Source: Variovorax paradoxus B4
Lineage (GTDB): Bacteria > Pseudomonadota > Gammaproteobacteria > Burkholderiales > Burkholderiaceae_C
Length of the DNA: 64,000 nucleotides
Direction: 5' to 3'
Assembly: GCF_000463015.1 (NCBI RefSeq)
Contig: NC_022247.1
Span: forward strand, 2,232,001-2,296,000
Below the pieces are notes generated by a model. That model did no database searches and had not been told where the DNA came from. It saw only the letters and a list, made by a program, of their open reading frames with translations. Made by a program: the position numbers and the translations under genes. Below are positions 40,659 to 49,130 of the stretch, piece after piece; position 1 is the stretch's first letter, and every line of letters starts with the position of its first letter.

Positions 40659-41567
40659 ATGAGCAATCCCCCTCAGGAAAAATCTTTCGGCGCGATCGAC
40701 GGCGACACGCTCGCGAAGCTCCAGGCCTGGCAAGGCCGCAGCGAAACGCTGGCCGACGGCATCACCGCCGCTCCGGTGCGCGCGCTCTCCGCCACGCTCG
40801 ACCGCGACGACGCGCTGCCCATTGCCGGCACGCGTCTGCCCGAACTCTGGCACTGGCTCTACTTCCTGCCGCACCATCGCCAGTCCGAGATCGGCGAGGA
40901 CGGCCATGCGAGGCGCGGCGGCTTCCTGCCGCCGGTGCCGCTGCCGCGCCGCATGTGGGCCGGCGGCCGGCTGGCGTGGGAGCAGGGCAACCCGCTGCAG
41001 GTCGGCGACAAGGTCGAGCGCACCTCGACCATCGCCTCGGTCACCCACAAGGTCGGCCGCACGGGCGAGCTGATGTTCGTGCTCGTGCGCCATGAAGTGC
41101 GCAACGAGCGCGACCTCGCGCTGACCGAGGAGCACGACATCGTCTACCGCGCCGCGGCCGCGCCCGGCGAGAAGGCGCCGCCGCCCACGCCGGCGCCGAA
41201 GGACGCCGCCTTCAGCCGCGAGATCGCGCCCGACGACGTGCTGCTGTTCCGCTATTCGGCGCTCACCTTCAACGGCCACCGCATCCACTACGACCGCCGC
41301 TACGTGACGCAGGTCGAGGGCTATCCGGGCCTGATCGTGCACGGCCCGCTGATCGCGACGCTGCTCGTGGACCTGCTGCGCCGCAACGTGCCGGGCGCGC
41401 AGCTCGCGCGCTTCGAATTCCGCGCCGTGCGGCCGACCTTCGACATCGCGCCGTTCCGCGTGCACGGCAAGCCGGCCGACGGCAGTGCGGACGGAAAAAC
41501 CTTCAGCCTCTGGGGCGAAGACGCCGATGGCTGGCTCACGATGCAGGCCACGGCCGTGCTCGCATGA
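40659..41567 (+). CDS. MaoC/FAS1-like hydratase (mesaconyl-C4-CoA hydratase-like)
   Basis: A 302-residue double-hotdog hydratase. The first half contains LPELWHWLYFLPHHRQSEIG and LPRRMWAGGRLAWE, a pattern of mesaconyl-C4-CoA hydratase/FAS1-like dehydratases; the second half carries the catalytic-type FNGHRIHYDRRYVT and YPGLIVHGPLIATLL (Asn/His of the hydratase-2 motif). It would hydrate a C5 enoyl-CoA to a citramalyl-CoA-type product. It lies eight bases after a Bug gene and 17 bases before a CoA-transferase, with a CitE-type lyase next, which together indicates a mesaconate/itaconate-type pathway. Confidence 0.83.
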   Translation: MSNPPQEKSFGAIDGDTLAKLQAWQGRSETLADGITAAPVRALSATLDRDDALPIAGTRLPELWHWLYFLPHHRQSEIGEDGHARRGGFLPPVPLPRRMWAGGRLAWEQGNPLQVGDKVERTSTIASVTHKVGRTGELMFVLVRHEVRNERDLALTEEHDIVYRAAAAPGEKAPPPTPAPKDAAFSREIAPDDVLLFRYSALTFNGHRIHYDRRYVTQVEGYPGLIVHGPLIATLLVDLLRRNVPGAQLARFEFRAVRPTFDIAPFRVHGKPADGSADGKTFSLWGEDADGWLTMQATAVLA

Positions 41568-41584
41568 ACAGGGAGGACAAGCCC

Positions 41585-42766
41585 ATGACAAGACCTCTCG
41601 ACGGCATCACCGTGGTTTCCCTCGAACACGCGATTGCCGCGCCGTTCTGCACCCGGCAGCTGGCCGACCTTGGCGCCCGCGTCATCAAGGTGGAACGCCC
41701 CGGCGCCGGTGACTTCGCGCGCGCCTACGACGCGCGCGTGGGCGGCGAGGCCTCGCACTTCGTGTGGGTGAACCGCTCCAAGGAAAGCCTCACGCTCGAC
41801 CTCAAGCAACCCGCCGCGCTCGCGGTGCTGCAGGAGCTGGTGGCCGATGCCGACGTGCTGGTGCAGAACCTCGCGCCGGGCGCCGCCGCACGCATGGGCC
41901 TGGGCGCCGAGGCGCTGCAGGCATTGCATCCGCGGCTCATCGTCTGCGACATCTCGGGCTATGGCGACGACGGCCCGTACCGCGACAAGAAGGCCTACGA
42001 CCTGCTGATCCAGAGCGAGGCAGGTTTCCTGTCGGTCACGGGCACGCCGGACGATCCGTGCAAGTCGGGCAATTCCATCGCCGACATCGCGGCGGGCATG
42101 TACGCCTACACCGGCATCCTCGCGGCGCTGCTCCAGCGTGGCAAGACCGGCAAGGGCTCGCACATCGACGTGTCGATGCTCGAGTCGCTCGCCGAGTGGA
42201 TGGGCTACCCGATGTACTACGCCTACGACGGCGCGCCGCCGCCGCCGCGCAGTGCCGCCTCGCACGCCACCATCTATCCCTACGGGCCGTTTCCCGCGGG
42301 CGACGGCGGCACGGTCATGCTGGGCCTGCAGAACGAGCGCGAATGGCGCGTGTTCTGCGAGAAGGTGCTGCTGCAGGCAGCGCTCGCCACCGACGCGCGC
42401 TTCGACAGCAACGCGCGGCGCAACGAGAACCGCGACGCACTGCGCGCGATCATCGTGGAGACCTTCGCCGCGCTCGGCACCGCGCAGGTGGTCGAGCGCC
42501 TCGATGCGGCGCAGATCGCCAACGCACGCATGAACGACATGGCCGGGCTGTGGGCGCATCCGCAGCTGCAGGCGCGCGAGCGCTGGCGGCAGGTGGGCTC
42601 GCCGGCGGGCGACATTCCGGCCCTGCTGCCGGCCGGCCGCCAGAGCGCCTTCGACTACCGCATGGATGCGATACCGGCCGTGGGCCAGCACACCGACGCC
42701 ATCCTGCGCAGCCTCGGCCGCGGCGAGGCGGACATCGCGGCGCTGCGCGAGGCGGGGGCGGTGTGA
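41585..42766 (+). CDS. CaiB/BaiF-family (class III) CoA-transferase
   Basis: A 393-residue family III CoA-transferase. It starts LDGITVVSLEHAIAAPFCTR, has the ADLGARVIKVERPGAGDFAR stretch, the catalytic Asp likely in KKAYDLLIQSEAGFLSVTG and the GSHIDVSMLESLAEWMGYP region. It would move CoA, usually from succinyl-CoA, to a dicarboxylate such as mesaconate or itaconate. GGGAGG stands nine bases before ATG 41585, preferred over ATG 41564. Its TGA overlaps the GTG start of the lyase gene. Substrate assignment rests on the neighbours. Confidence 0.9.
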   Translation: MTRPLDGITVVSLEHAIAAPFCTRQLADLGARVIKVERPGAGDFARAYDARVGGEASHFVWVNRSKESLTLDLKQPAALAVLQELVADADVLVQNLAPGAAARMGLGAEALQALHPRLIVCDISGYGDDGPYRDKKAYDLLIQSEAGFLSVTGTPDDPCKSGNSIADIAAGMYAYTGILAALLQRGKTGKGSHIDVSMLESLAEWMGYPMYYAYDGAPPPPRSAASHATIYPYGPFPAGDGGTVMLGLQNEREWRVFCEKVLLQAALATDARFDSNARRNENRDALRAIIVETFAALGTAQVVERLDAAQIANARMNDMAGLWAHPQLQARERWRQVGSPAGDIPALLPAGRQSAFDYRMDAIPAVGQHTDAILRSLGRGEADIAALREAGAV

Positions 42767-43647
42767 GCGCGCAGCTCGCCCTGGCGCGCGCCTTTCTCTT
42801 CGTGCCGGCCGACCGGCCCGAGCGCCATGCGCGCGCGCTGGCCACCGGCGCGGGCGCAGTGATCGTCGACCTGGAGGACGCGGTGGCGCCCGAGCGCAAG
42901 GCGCCGGCGCGCGAAGGCCTTGCCGCCTCGTTCGCCGCGCTGCCCGGCACCGACCGGCAGCGCCTGCTGGTGCGCATCAATGCCGCAGGCACGCCCTGGC
43001 ACGAGGACGACCGCGCGGCCGTGGCCGGGCTGGTCTCGCAAGGCCTGGCCGCGGGCGTGGTGCTGCCCAAGGCAGAGCGGGCCGGCGACCTGCGATGGGT
43101 GGCCGAAGCCATCGGCCCTCGCGGCGTGCTCGTGCCGCTCGTCGAATCGGCGGCCGGCCTCGCAGCGATCGATGGACTCGCGGCGGCTGCGCAGGTGCTT
43201 CGGCTGGCCTTCGGCAATCTCGATTTCCAGGCCGACGTCGGCCTGGCCTGCGATGCGGACGAGGCCGAACTGGTGCCGGTGCGCCTCGCGCTGCTGCTGG
43301 CGTCGCGCCGCGCCGGCCTGCCTGCGCCCATCGACGGCGTGACGGCCGACTGGCGCGACGCGCAACGCCTGGCCGCCGACACGGCACGCGCACGCCGCGG
43401 CGGCTTCGGCGCCAAGCTCTGCATCCATCCCGACCAGGTCGCGCCGGTGCAGGCCGCGCTCGGTCCGAGCGACGGCGAGCTCGCATGGGCGCGCCGCGTG
43501 ATCGAGGCCGTGCGGTCCGCCCGCGGCGGCGTGGTCAGCCTCGACGGACGCATGGTCGACGCGCCGGTCGTTCGCCTGGCCGAACGCCTGGTGGCGCTCG
43601 ATGCAGAACAAGACAGGCATCCAACAACCCAGGAGACAAGCAAGTGA
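42763..43647 (+). CDS. HpcH/HpaI/CitE-family CoA-ester lyase (citramalyl-CoA lyase-like)
   Basis: A 294-residue CitE-like lyase starting at GTG within the stop of the CoA-transferase gene (GTGA). Key features: FVPADRPERHARALATGAG with the CoA-binding Arg, VIVDLEDAVAPERKAPAR, the metal ligands Glu in VPLVESAAGL and Asp in FGNLDFQADVG, and the C-terminal KLCIHPDQVAPV. It would split a citramalyl- or malyl-type CoA ester to acetyl-CoA (or glyoxylate) and pyruvate. With hydratase and CoA-transferase it completes a plausible C5-dicarboxylate degradation route. Confidence 0.88.
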   Translation: MSAQLALARAFLFVPADRPERHARALATGAGAVIVDLEDAVAPERKAPAREGLAASFAALPGTDRQRLLVRINAAGTPWHEDDRAAVAGLVSQGLAAGVVLPKAERAGDLRWVAEAIGPRGVLVPLVESAAGLAAIDGLAAAAQVLRLAFGNLDFQADVGLACDADEAELVPVRLALLLASRRAGLPAPIDGVTADWRDAQRLAADTARARRGGFGAKLCIHPDQVAPVQAALGPSDGELAWARRVIEAVRSARGGVVSLDGRMVDAPVVRLAERLVALDAEQDRHPTTQETSK

Positions 43648-44648
43648 ATCTGAAGAAGAACTGGAAAGCACGCAGCCTGCTGGCCGCATCGCTGGGCGCA
43701 TGCCTGCTGGCCGCGCAAACGCCGGCCGCGGCGCAGGCGCCCTGGCCCGAGAAACCCATCACCATGGTCGTGCCGTATTCGGCCGGCGGCCCCACCGACG
43801 TGGTCGCGCGCATGCTCGCGATCCCCATGGGCAAGTCGCTCGGGCAGACCGTGATCGTCGAGAACACCGTGGGCGCCGGCGGCACGATCGCGCCCGCGCG
43901 CGTGGCCAAGGCGGCGCCCAACGGCTACACCATCCTGATCCACCACATGGGCATGGCCACCGCGCCCGCGCTCTACAAGAAGCTCAACTACGACCCGCTG
44001 AAGGATTTCGAATACGTGGGCCAGGTGATGGACGTGCCCATGACCCTGCTCTCGCGCAAGGACTTTCCGGCCAGCAACTTCCAGGAGTTGCTGGCGTACG
44101 TGAAGACGAACAAGGACAAGGTGACGCTCGCCAACGCCGGCATCGGCGCGGTGTCCCAGCTGTGCGGCATGCTCTTCGCGCACCAGATCGGGGTGCAGCT
44201 CACCACCGTGCCCTACAAGGGCGCCGGCCCGGCGCTCAACGACCTGATGGGCGGGCAGGTCGACCTCCTGTGCGACCAGACCACGCAGACCGCGCCGGTC
44301 ATCAAGGACGGCAACCGCGTCAAGGTGTTCGGCGTGACCACGCCGAAGCGGCTGTCCAGCATGCCGAACATTCCCACGCTCGACGAGCAGAGCCTGAAGG
44401 GTTTCGACGTGAAGGTGTGGCACGGCATCTACGCACCCAAGGGCACGCCGCCGGCCGTGATGGAAAAGCTCAACACGGCCCTGCGCGCCGCGCTGCAGGA
44501 CGACATGGTCAAGCACCGCTTCGCCGAACTGAGCACCGAGGCCGTGCCGATGGACAAGGTGACGCCCGAAGCGCTGCGCACCCACCTGGCGGCCGAGACC
44601 GAGAAATGGGGGAAGGTGATCCGGGCGGCAGGGGTGCAGGCGGATTAG
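43644..44648 (+). CDS. Bug/TctC-family periplasmic solute-binding protein
   Basis: A 334-residue exported Bug protein starting at GTG in a GTGA overlap with the lyase gene, with AGGAGAC upstream. Signal peptide MNLKKNWKARSLLAASLGAC.. ending QTPAAAQ. VVPYSAGGPTDVVARMLAIP and TTVPYKGAGPALNDLMGGQV are the Bug signatures; AETEKWGKVIRAAGVQAD is the usual C-terminus. Last gene of the module and second Bug protein in it. Its ligand is presumably an acid used by the pathway. Confidence 0.92.
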   Translation: MNLKKNWKARSLLAASLGACLLAAQTPAAAQAPWPEKPITMVVPYSAGGPTDVVARMLAIPMGKSLGQTVIVENTVGAGGTIAPARVAKAAPNGYTILIHHMGMATAPALYKKLNYDPLKDFEYVGQVMDVPMTLLSRKDFPASNFQELLAYVKTNKDKVTLANAGIGAVSQLCGMLFAHQIGVQLTTVPYKGAGPALNDLMGGQVDLLCDQTTQTAPVIKDGNRVKVFGVTTPKRLSSMPNIPTLDEQSLKGFDVKVWHGIYAPKGTPPAVMEKLNTALRAALQDDMVKHRFAELSTEAVPMDKVTPEALRTHLAAETEKWGKVIRAAGVQAD

Positions 44649-44738
44649 TACGGGTGGGCGATCCTCGATCCGCCTGAGCTCCTTGGTCTGCGGCGGACCG
44701 AACGCGGCTGACCGGACACGCCGACCGCCGACCGATGC

Positions 44739-44987
44739 TCAGGCGCCGGCTGGCGGCCTTTTCGGCTTCATGCGCGTGACCTTGTACACAGCGCCTTCCT
44801 TGTCGTACGTCGTCCATTCGCCGGTCTGTTCGCCGTTCTCTAAATGGCCGGAGCGCATCCGGGTTCCGTCGCTGCGGAACCATTCCCAATAGCCCGTCAG
44901 GACACCCTCGGGCGTCTTCTGCCCGCGCGCCCAGACGCTGCCGTCCTTGTGGTATTGCACATGAGGTTGGGTGGTCGGTTTCTTCAT
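44739..44987 (-). CDS. MORN-repeat-like small protein
   Basis: An 82-residue protein rich in aromatic/Gly turns: QYHKDGSVWARGQKTPEG, LTGYWEWFRSDGTRMRSGHL and QTGEWTTYDKEGAVYKVTRM are three MORN/YwqK-like repeats. No signal peptide. YwqK-type proteins are sometimes called antitoxins, without firm evidence. It starts 14 bases after the CinA-like gene on the same strand, so the two may be cotranscribed. Function unknown. Confidence 0.75.
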   Translation of the reverse strand: MKKPTTQPHVQYHKDGSVWARGQKTPEGVLTGYWEWFRSDGTRMRSGHLENGEQTGEWTTYDKEGAVYKVTRMKPKRPPAGA

Positions 44988-45001
44988 CGGCACCTCGTTG
45001 T

Positions 45002-45520
45002 TCAGCCAGGTGTTCCCGGATGGGCCAGCAGCGTCTCGTGGAACAGCAGAAGCAGCTGCCGCGCGAATACGTCCATGTTCGACACGCGGTCCGCATCGGC
45101 GGTTTCGATCGTCCTGCTTGCCGCGGCCTCTCCGGCGATGGCCACGCACACATGCCCCGGCGCGTCGCCATACGGGCTGCCGGAAGGGCCGGCCGCGCCG
45201 CTCTCGGCAATTCCCCAGGTGGCGCGGTGGCTGCCGCGGATCCTGCCTGCAATGAAGCTGGCATAGGGTTCGGTTTCTGCGCGCATGCCGGCCATGTCTT
45301 CGGCCGTCAGCCCCAGCAGCGCTTTTCCGGCCCGGCGCGAATAGACGACCGCACCGCCGAGGAAAAAGGCCGATGCGCCCGGGATGGCGAGCAGCGCGGC
45401 CGACACGAGGGCGCCGGCCGAGGATTCGGCCACGGCCACGGTCTGGCGCCGCTTGCGGAGGATGGCGCCGACACGGTCGGCGAGGACGGAAAGCGGCTCG
45501 AGGCCGGCCGTGTCAGACAT
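45002..45520 (-). CDS. CinA C-terminal-domain protein (NMN amidohydrolase PncC-like)
   Basis: A 172-residue stand-alone CinA-C domain. TVAVAESSAGALVSAALLAI carries the catalytic Ser region, FFLGGAVVYSRRAGKALLGL and GIAESGAAGPSGSPYGDAPG are family motifs; the usual AESCTGG is here AESSAGA, and the terminal GPGG is AAGPSG. PncC deamidates nicotinamide mononucleotide in pyridine-nucleotide recycling. The altered first motif leaves some doubt about full activity. It is divergent from phaB. Confidence 0.83.
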   Translation of the reverse strand: MSDTAGLEPLSVLADRVGAILRKRRQTVAVAESSAGALVSAALLAIPGASAFFLGGAVVYSRRAGKALLGLTAEDMAGMRAETEPYASFIAGRIRGSHRATWGIAESGAAGPSGSPYGDAPGHVCVAIAGEAAASRTIETADADRVSNMDVFARQLLLLFHETLLAHPGTPG

Positions 45521-45744
45521 GGGGGCGCCGCCTGGTGATTTTGAAATTCATACTTTCGAACTCCTTGGAAGCAGAAGGGGCGAGCAAGACGGGGAAGGAC
45601 TGATGCAATATGGTTGCACATGCGGCCGCGCCGTGACAGCTGGTTGCAAGCTCGGCTCAGTGTTTTCCTCAGAGTTCGACGGCTTGAAACTCGCTAGAGT
45701 GAAGGCGGCCGTTCAGGCTTTTCGCACACATCAAGGAAAAATTC

Positions 45745-46482
45745 ATGAGCAAGAAAGTTGCATATGTCACCGGGGGCATGGGTGGCATCGGAACAGCCAT
45801 TTGCCAGCGCCTTCACAAGGACGGTTTCACTGTCGTCGCAGGCTGCGGCCCCACGCGCGACCATGCCAAATGGCTGGCCGAGCAGAAGGCCCTGGGCTTC
45901 GAGTTCCACGCCTCGGTCGGCAACGTCGGCGACTGGCAATCCACCGTCGAGGCCTTTTCTGCCGCCAAAGCAGCGCATGGCCCCATCGACGTGCTGGTCA
46001 ACAACGCCGGCATCACGCGGGACCGCATGTTCCTGAAAATGACGCCCGAGGACTGGAGCGCGGTCATCGAGACCAACCTCAACAGCATGTTCAACGTGAC
46101 CAAGCAGGTGGTGGGCGACATGGTCGAGAAGGGCTGGGGCCGCATCATCAACATCAGCTCGGTCAATGGCGCCAAGGGCCAGGCGGGGCAGACCAACTAC
46201 TCGGCGGCCAAGGCCGGCATGCACGGCTTCACGATGGCGCTGGCGCAGGAACTGGCGAACAAGGGCGTCACGGTCAACACCGTGAGCCCGGGCTACATCG
46301 GCACCGACATGGTCAAGGCCATCCGCCAGGAAGTGCTCGACAAGATCGTGGCCACCATCCCGGTCAAGCGCCTGGGCGAGCCGAGCGAAATTGCCTCCAT
46401 CATCTCGTGGCTTGCCACGGACGAGGGCGGCTACAGCACGGGCGCCGACTTCTCGGTCAACGGCGGCCTGCACATGCACTGA
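45745..46482 (+). CDS. phaB: Acetoacetyl-CoA reductase PhaB
   Basis: NADPH-dependent reductase of 245 residues that makes (R)-3-hydroxybutyryl-CoA for PhaC. The SDR motifs are YVTGGMGGIGTAICQRL, NNAGITRD, catalytic Ser in INISSVNGAKGQAGQ and YSAAKAGMHGF with Tyr and Lys; RVTVNTVSPGYIGTDMV-type sequence follows. The AKGQAGQTNYSAAKAGMHGF stretch is diagnostic for PhaB. It has its own leader region and a strong terminator at 46511-46531, so it is transcribed independently of phaC-phaA. Confidence 0.95.
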   Translation: MSKKVAYVTGGMGGIGTAICQRLHKDGFTVVAGCGPTRDHAKWLAEQKALGFEFHASVGNVGDWQSTVEAFSAAKAAHGPIDVLVNNAGITRDRMFLKMTPEDWSAVIETNLNSMFNVTKQVVGDMVEKGWGRIINISSVNGAKGQAGQTNYSAAKAGMHGFTMALAQELANKGVTVNTVSPGYIGTDMVKAIRQEVLDKIVATIPVKRLGEPSEIASIISWLATDEGGYSTGADFSVNGGLHMH

Positions 46483-46510
46483 TCGCGCTGACGGAAAGCT
46501 GATCGAAAAG

Positions 46511-46531
46511 ACCCGCCTCGGCGGGTTTTTT
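46511..46531 (+). terminator. Rho-independent terminator of phaB
   Basis: ACCCGCC (46511-46517) pairs with GGCGGGT (46520-46526) and is followed by a run of six T; an A-run precedes it. It lies 28 bases after the phaB stop. Confidence 0.9.
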
Positions 46532-46613
46532 CATTTGTGCGCATCGGCAAGATGGCCGATCGATGATGCCCGTGTGAAACCAGAGTGGCGCATCGTTCCT
46601 GCAAAATGGAGCA

Positions 46614-48311
46614 ATGCCCCACAGCGTTTCCCTGATCAACACGATTGCCGCCGGCCTGGGGCTGGCACTCGTGCTCGGTTTCCTGGCGCTGCGGCTGCGG
46701 CTGCCGGCCTTGGTGGGTTACCTGCTCGCGGGCGTGATCATCGGACCCTTCACGCCGGGCTTCGTGGCCGATGCGGGCATTGCAGCGCAGCTGGCCGAGA
46801 TCGGCGTGATGCTGCTGATGTTCGGCGTGGGCCTGCATTTTTCGCTCGACGACCTGCTGGCGGTGCGCAAGATCGCGCTGCCGGGCGCGCTGGCGCAGAT
46901 CGCGGTGGCCACGCTGCTGGGCGGTGCGCTGGCGCTCTGGTGGGGCTGGTCATGGGGCGAGGCGCTGGTCTTCGGGCTGGCGCTGTCGGTGGCGAGCACG
47001 GTCGTGCTGCTGCGCGCGCTCGAGAGCCTGGGCATTCTCGATTCGTTCACCGGGCGCATCGCGGTCGGCTGGCTGGTGGTCGAGGACCTGGCCATGGTGC
47101 TGGTCCTGGTGCTGATGCCGCCGCTCGCGGGGGCGCTGGGCGGCCACGCGGGCGATTCGGCCAACGCCGATCCGCTGTGGCAGACGCTCGGCGTCACGCT
47201 GCTGCAGGTGGGCGGGTTCGTGGCGCTGATGCTGGTGGTGGGGCGGCGCGCGTTTCCTTGGATTCTCTGGCAGGTCACGCGCACCGGCTCGCGCGAGCTG
47301 TTCACGCTGTGCGTGATCGCGGCCGCGGTCAGCATCGCCTTTGCGTCGGCGGCGCTGTTCGGCGTGTCGTTCGCGCTGGGCGCTTTCTTCGCGGGCATGG
47401 TGATGCGCGAATCCGAATTCAGCCACCGCGCGGCGCAGGAGTCGCTGCCGCTGCGGGATGCCTTCGCGGTGCTGTTCTTCGTGTCGGTGGGCATGCTCTT
47501 CGATCCCTCGGTGCTCATCGAGCGGCCGCTGCAGGTGCTGGCGGTGGTGGGCGTGATCGTGCTGGGCAAGTCGCTGGCCGCCTGCGCGCTGGTGCTGGCG
47601 TTCCGCTATCCGCTGGGCACGGCGCTCACCGTGAGCGCGAGCCTCGCGCAGATCGGGGAGTTCTCGTTCATTCTTGCGGGGCTCGGCGTCTCGCTCGGCC
47701 TGCTGCCGGTGGAAGGCCAGAGCCTGATCCTGGCCGGTGCGCTGATTTCCATCGCCACCAATCCGCTCTGGTTCAGCCTGGTCGCTCCCATCGAGAAATG
47801 GCTGCACGGCCGTGTCCCGGTGGCGCGCGGCCTCGAGTCGCACGACCATCCGCTGGCCGAACTGCCGACGACCACCGAAGCCCGGTACCTGTCCAGGCAG
47901 GTGGTGCTGGTGGGCTACGGGCGCGTCGGGCGCCGCATCGCGTCGGAGCTCGAGGCGCACGACATTCCCTTCGTGGTGGCGGAGCAGAACCGCGAACTGG
48001 TGGAGAAGCTGCGCGAAGCCGGCGTTGCGGCCGTCTGGGGCGACGCGGCCGATCCGGCCGTGCTGATCCAGGCGCACATCGCGCGTGCCCGCGTGCTGGT
48101 GGTGGCCATACCGGACGCCATGAACGTGCGCCAGATGATGGAAACCGCCCGCACGCTCAATCCGGCCATCGAAACCGTGATCCGCAGCCACAACGAAGAG
48201 GAGGCCGGACTGCTGACGCGCGAAATGGCCGCCACGGTCTTCCTGGGCGAACAGGAACTCGCGCAGGCCATGGCGCGCGACGTGGTGCGGCGCGCAGCGG
48301 CGGCCGCCTGA
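46614..48311 (+). CDS. ybaL: CPA2-family cation:proton antiporter with TrkA-N domain (YbaL-like)
   Basis: A 565-residue membrane protein. About 12 membrane segments fill residues 5-385 (LVGYLLAGVIIGPFTPGF, GVGLHFSLDDLLAV, FFVSVGMLFDPSVL are KefB/YbaL-type motifs); residues about 425-540 form a Rossmann TrkA-N domain, VVLVGYGRVGRRIASELE, for NAD(H) or nucleotide sensing. It probably exchanges K+ or Na+ for H+ in response to redox or pH stress. The N-terminus starts shortly after the phaB terminator. KefF-like ancillary protein is not adjacent; the oxidoreductase at 59873-60652 is distant. Confidence 0.9.
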   Translation: MPHSVSLINTIAAGLGLALVLGFLALRLRLPALVGYLLAGVIIGPFTPGFVADAGIAAQLAEIGVMLLMFGVGLHFSLDDLLAVRKIALPGALAQIAVATLLGGALALWWGWSWGEALVFGLALSVASTVVLLRALESLGILDSFTGRIAVGWLVVEDLAMVLVLVLMPPLAGALGGHAGDSANADPLWQTLGVTLLQVGGFVALMLVVGRRAFPWILWQVTRTGSRELFTLCVIAAAVSIAFASAALFGVSFALGAFFAGMVMRESEFSHRAAQESLPLRDAFAVLFFVSVGMLFDPSVLIERPLQVLAVVGVIVLGKSLAACALVLAFRYPLGTALTVSASLAQIGEFSFILAGLGVSLGLLPVEGQSLILAGALISIATNPLWFSLVAPIEKWLHGRVPVARGLESHDHPLAELPTTTEARYLSRQVVLVGYGRVGRRIASELEAHDIPFVVAEQNRELVEKLREAGVAAVWGDAADPAVLIQAHIARARVLVVAIPDAMNVRQMMETARTLNPAIETVIRSHNEEEAGLLTREMAATVFLGEQELAQAMARDVVRRAAAAA

Positions 48312-48335
48312 GCCGTCCTCGGCGGGAGAGAAATC

Positions 48336-48740
48336 TCAGAGGTCTTCGATGACCAGCGTGCGATAGCGCTGCGCGATCGAATAGGGCACGGTGCGCACCA
48401 CCTCCATCAAGTGGTTGGCTGCGTCTTCGTTCTTCGTCCTGACCAGCAGGCCCGTGTGGCCTTCGCGCGCCAGCTTGGTGTAGGCGCGCACGGTGGCCGC
48501 GTCGGTTCCGGCCGAAGGCAGCGGCTCGTCGGCTTCCCTCACGGTGGGGGTGATCTCCTCCAGGATCGTTGCCGCGGGAAGCAGGTAGATCTCGTCGCCG
48601 CTCACGCCGTTTTCGATCAGTTTGTGACCGATGCGGTTGGCGTCTTCCGCGCTTGGAAACATCACCATCGAATAGCCTGTGGGATAGAAGGCGCCGCCGA
48701 TGCTCGAGCGCATGCGGGGCTCCAGAACGAAATTCTTCAT
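48336..48740 (-). CDS. Hypothetical stress-type cytoplasmic protein
   Basis: A 134-residue soluble protein without membrane or signal segments. It contains AFYPTGYSMVMFPSAEDANR and GDEIYLLPAATILEEI, and LLVRTKNEDAANHLMEVVRT; the two halves resemble each other as alpha/beta repeats found in general-stress (GsiB/YflT-like) proteins, but I cannot name a family. It ends 24 bases from the convergent antiporter gene. The ATG is preceded by GGAG-like GGCAGCATC only weakly. Confidence 0.65.
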   Translation of the reverse strand: MKNFVLEPRMRSSIGGAFYPTGYSMVMFPSAEDANRIGHKLIENGVSGDEIYLLPAATILEEITPTVREADEPLPSAGTDAATVRAYTKLAREGHTGLLVRTKNEDAANHLMEVVRTVPYSIAQRYRTLVIEDL

Positions 48741-48986
48741 GATGCTGCCTCCTGATGATGCAGTTCTTTGTCCACGACACTAGGCCTGCTGCCGACGCAG
48801 CGCTGTAGGCCTGCTCCCCGTATTCCCGCAGGTTTGGCGCGGCAGTCTCGGCGCCAGCCGGCCGGCCTCTTGTACACTTCCATCTGCATGTCGTGCCATC
48901 TCTTCCCCGCCACCGTCTGCGTAGCCTCCCTGGCCCGCATGATGCCGCCTGCCTTCGCGTGGGCGGAGGGGTCATTGGTTGCACGA

Positions 48987-49019
48987 ATGATTACCACCAT
49001 TACCAACGCGGCCACCTGA
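48987..49019 (+). CDS. Thr/Ile-rich leader peptide of homoserine dehydrogenase
   Basis: A 10-residue ORF, MITTITNAAT, with four Thr and two Ile, 111 bases before hom. It resembles the E. coli thrL peptide (STTITTTITITT). GGAGGGG lies 15 bases upstream of the ATG, a long spacing; an in-frame TTG at 48975 is too close to it. It is followed by overlapping hairpins and an intrinsic terminator before hom, the layout of transcription attenuation by threonine and isoleucine. Confidence 0.75.
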   Translation: MITTITNAAT

Positions 49020-49052
49020 GCACGCGCAGGTGGCCGTTTCGGCAGCCACCTG
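49009..49052 (+). promoter_or_regulatory. Alternative leader hairpins of hom
   Basis: CGGCCACCTG (49009-49018), inside the leader ORF, pairs over 10 bases with CAGGTGGCCG (49027-49036). The latter can instead pair with GCCACCTG (49045-49052). GCCA/CTGG of that third segment can in turn pair with CCAG/TGGC at 49086-49096 within the terminator. These exclusive pairings fit an attenuator switch; the model is by eye. Confidence 0.6.
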
Positions 49053-49081
49053 GTGTATCGCTCTTCTTCTCCGAATGAATG

Positions 49082-49115
49082 AAACCCAGCTCTGGCAGCT
49101 GGGTTTCTTGTTTTT
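49082..49115 (+). terminator. Attenuator terminator before hom
   Basis: AAACCCAGCT (49082-49091) and AGCTGGGTTT (49097-49106) form a perfect 10-bp stem with loop CTGGC, followed by CTTGTTTTT. It lies between the Thr/Ile leader peptide and hom, ending 15 bases before the ATG, so it must be read through for hom expression. Confidence 0.88.
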
Positions 49116-49130
49116 CATCCGGAGAATTCC

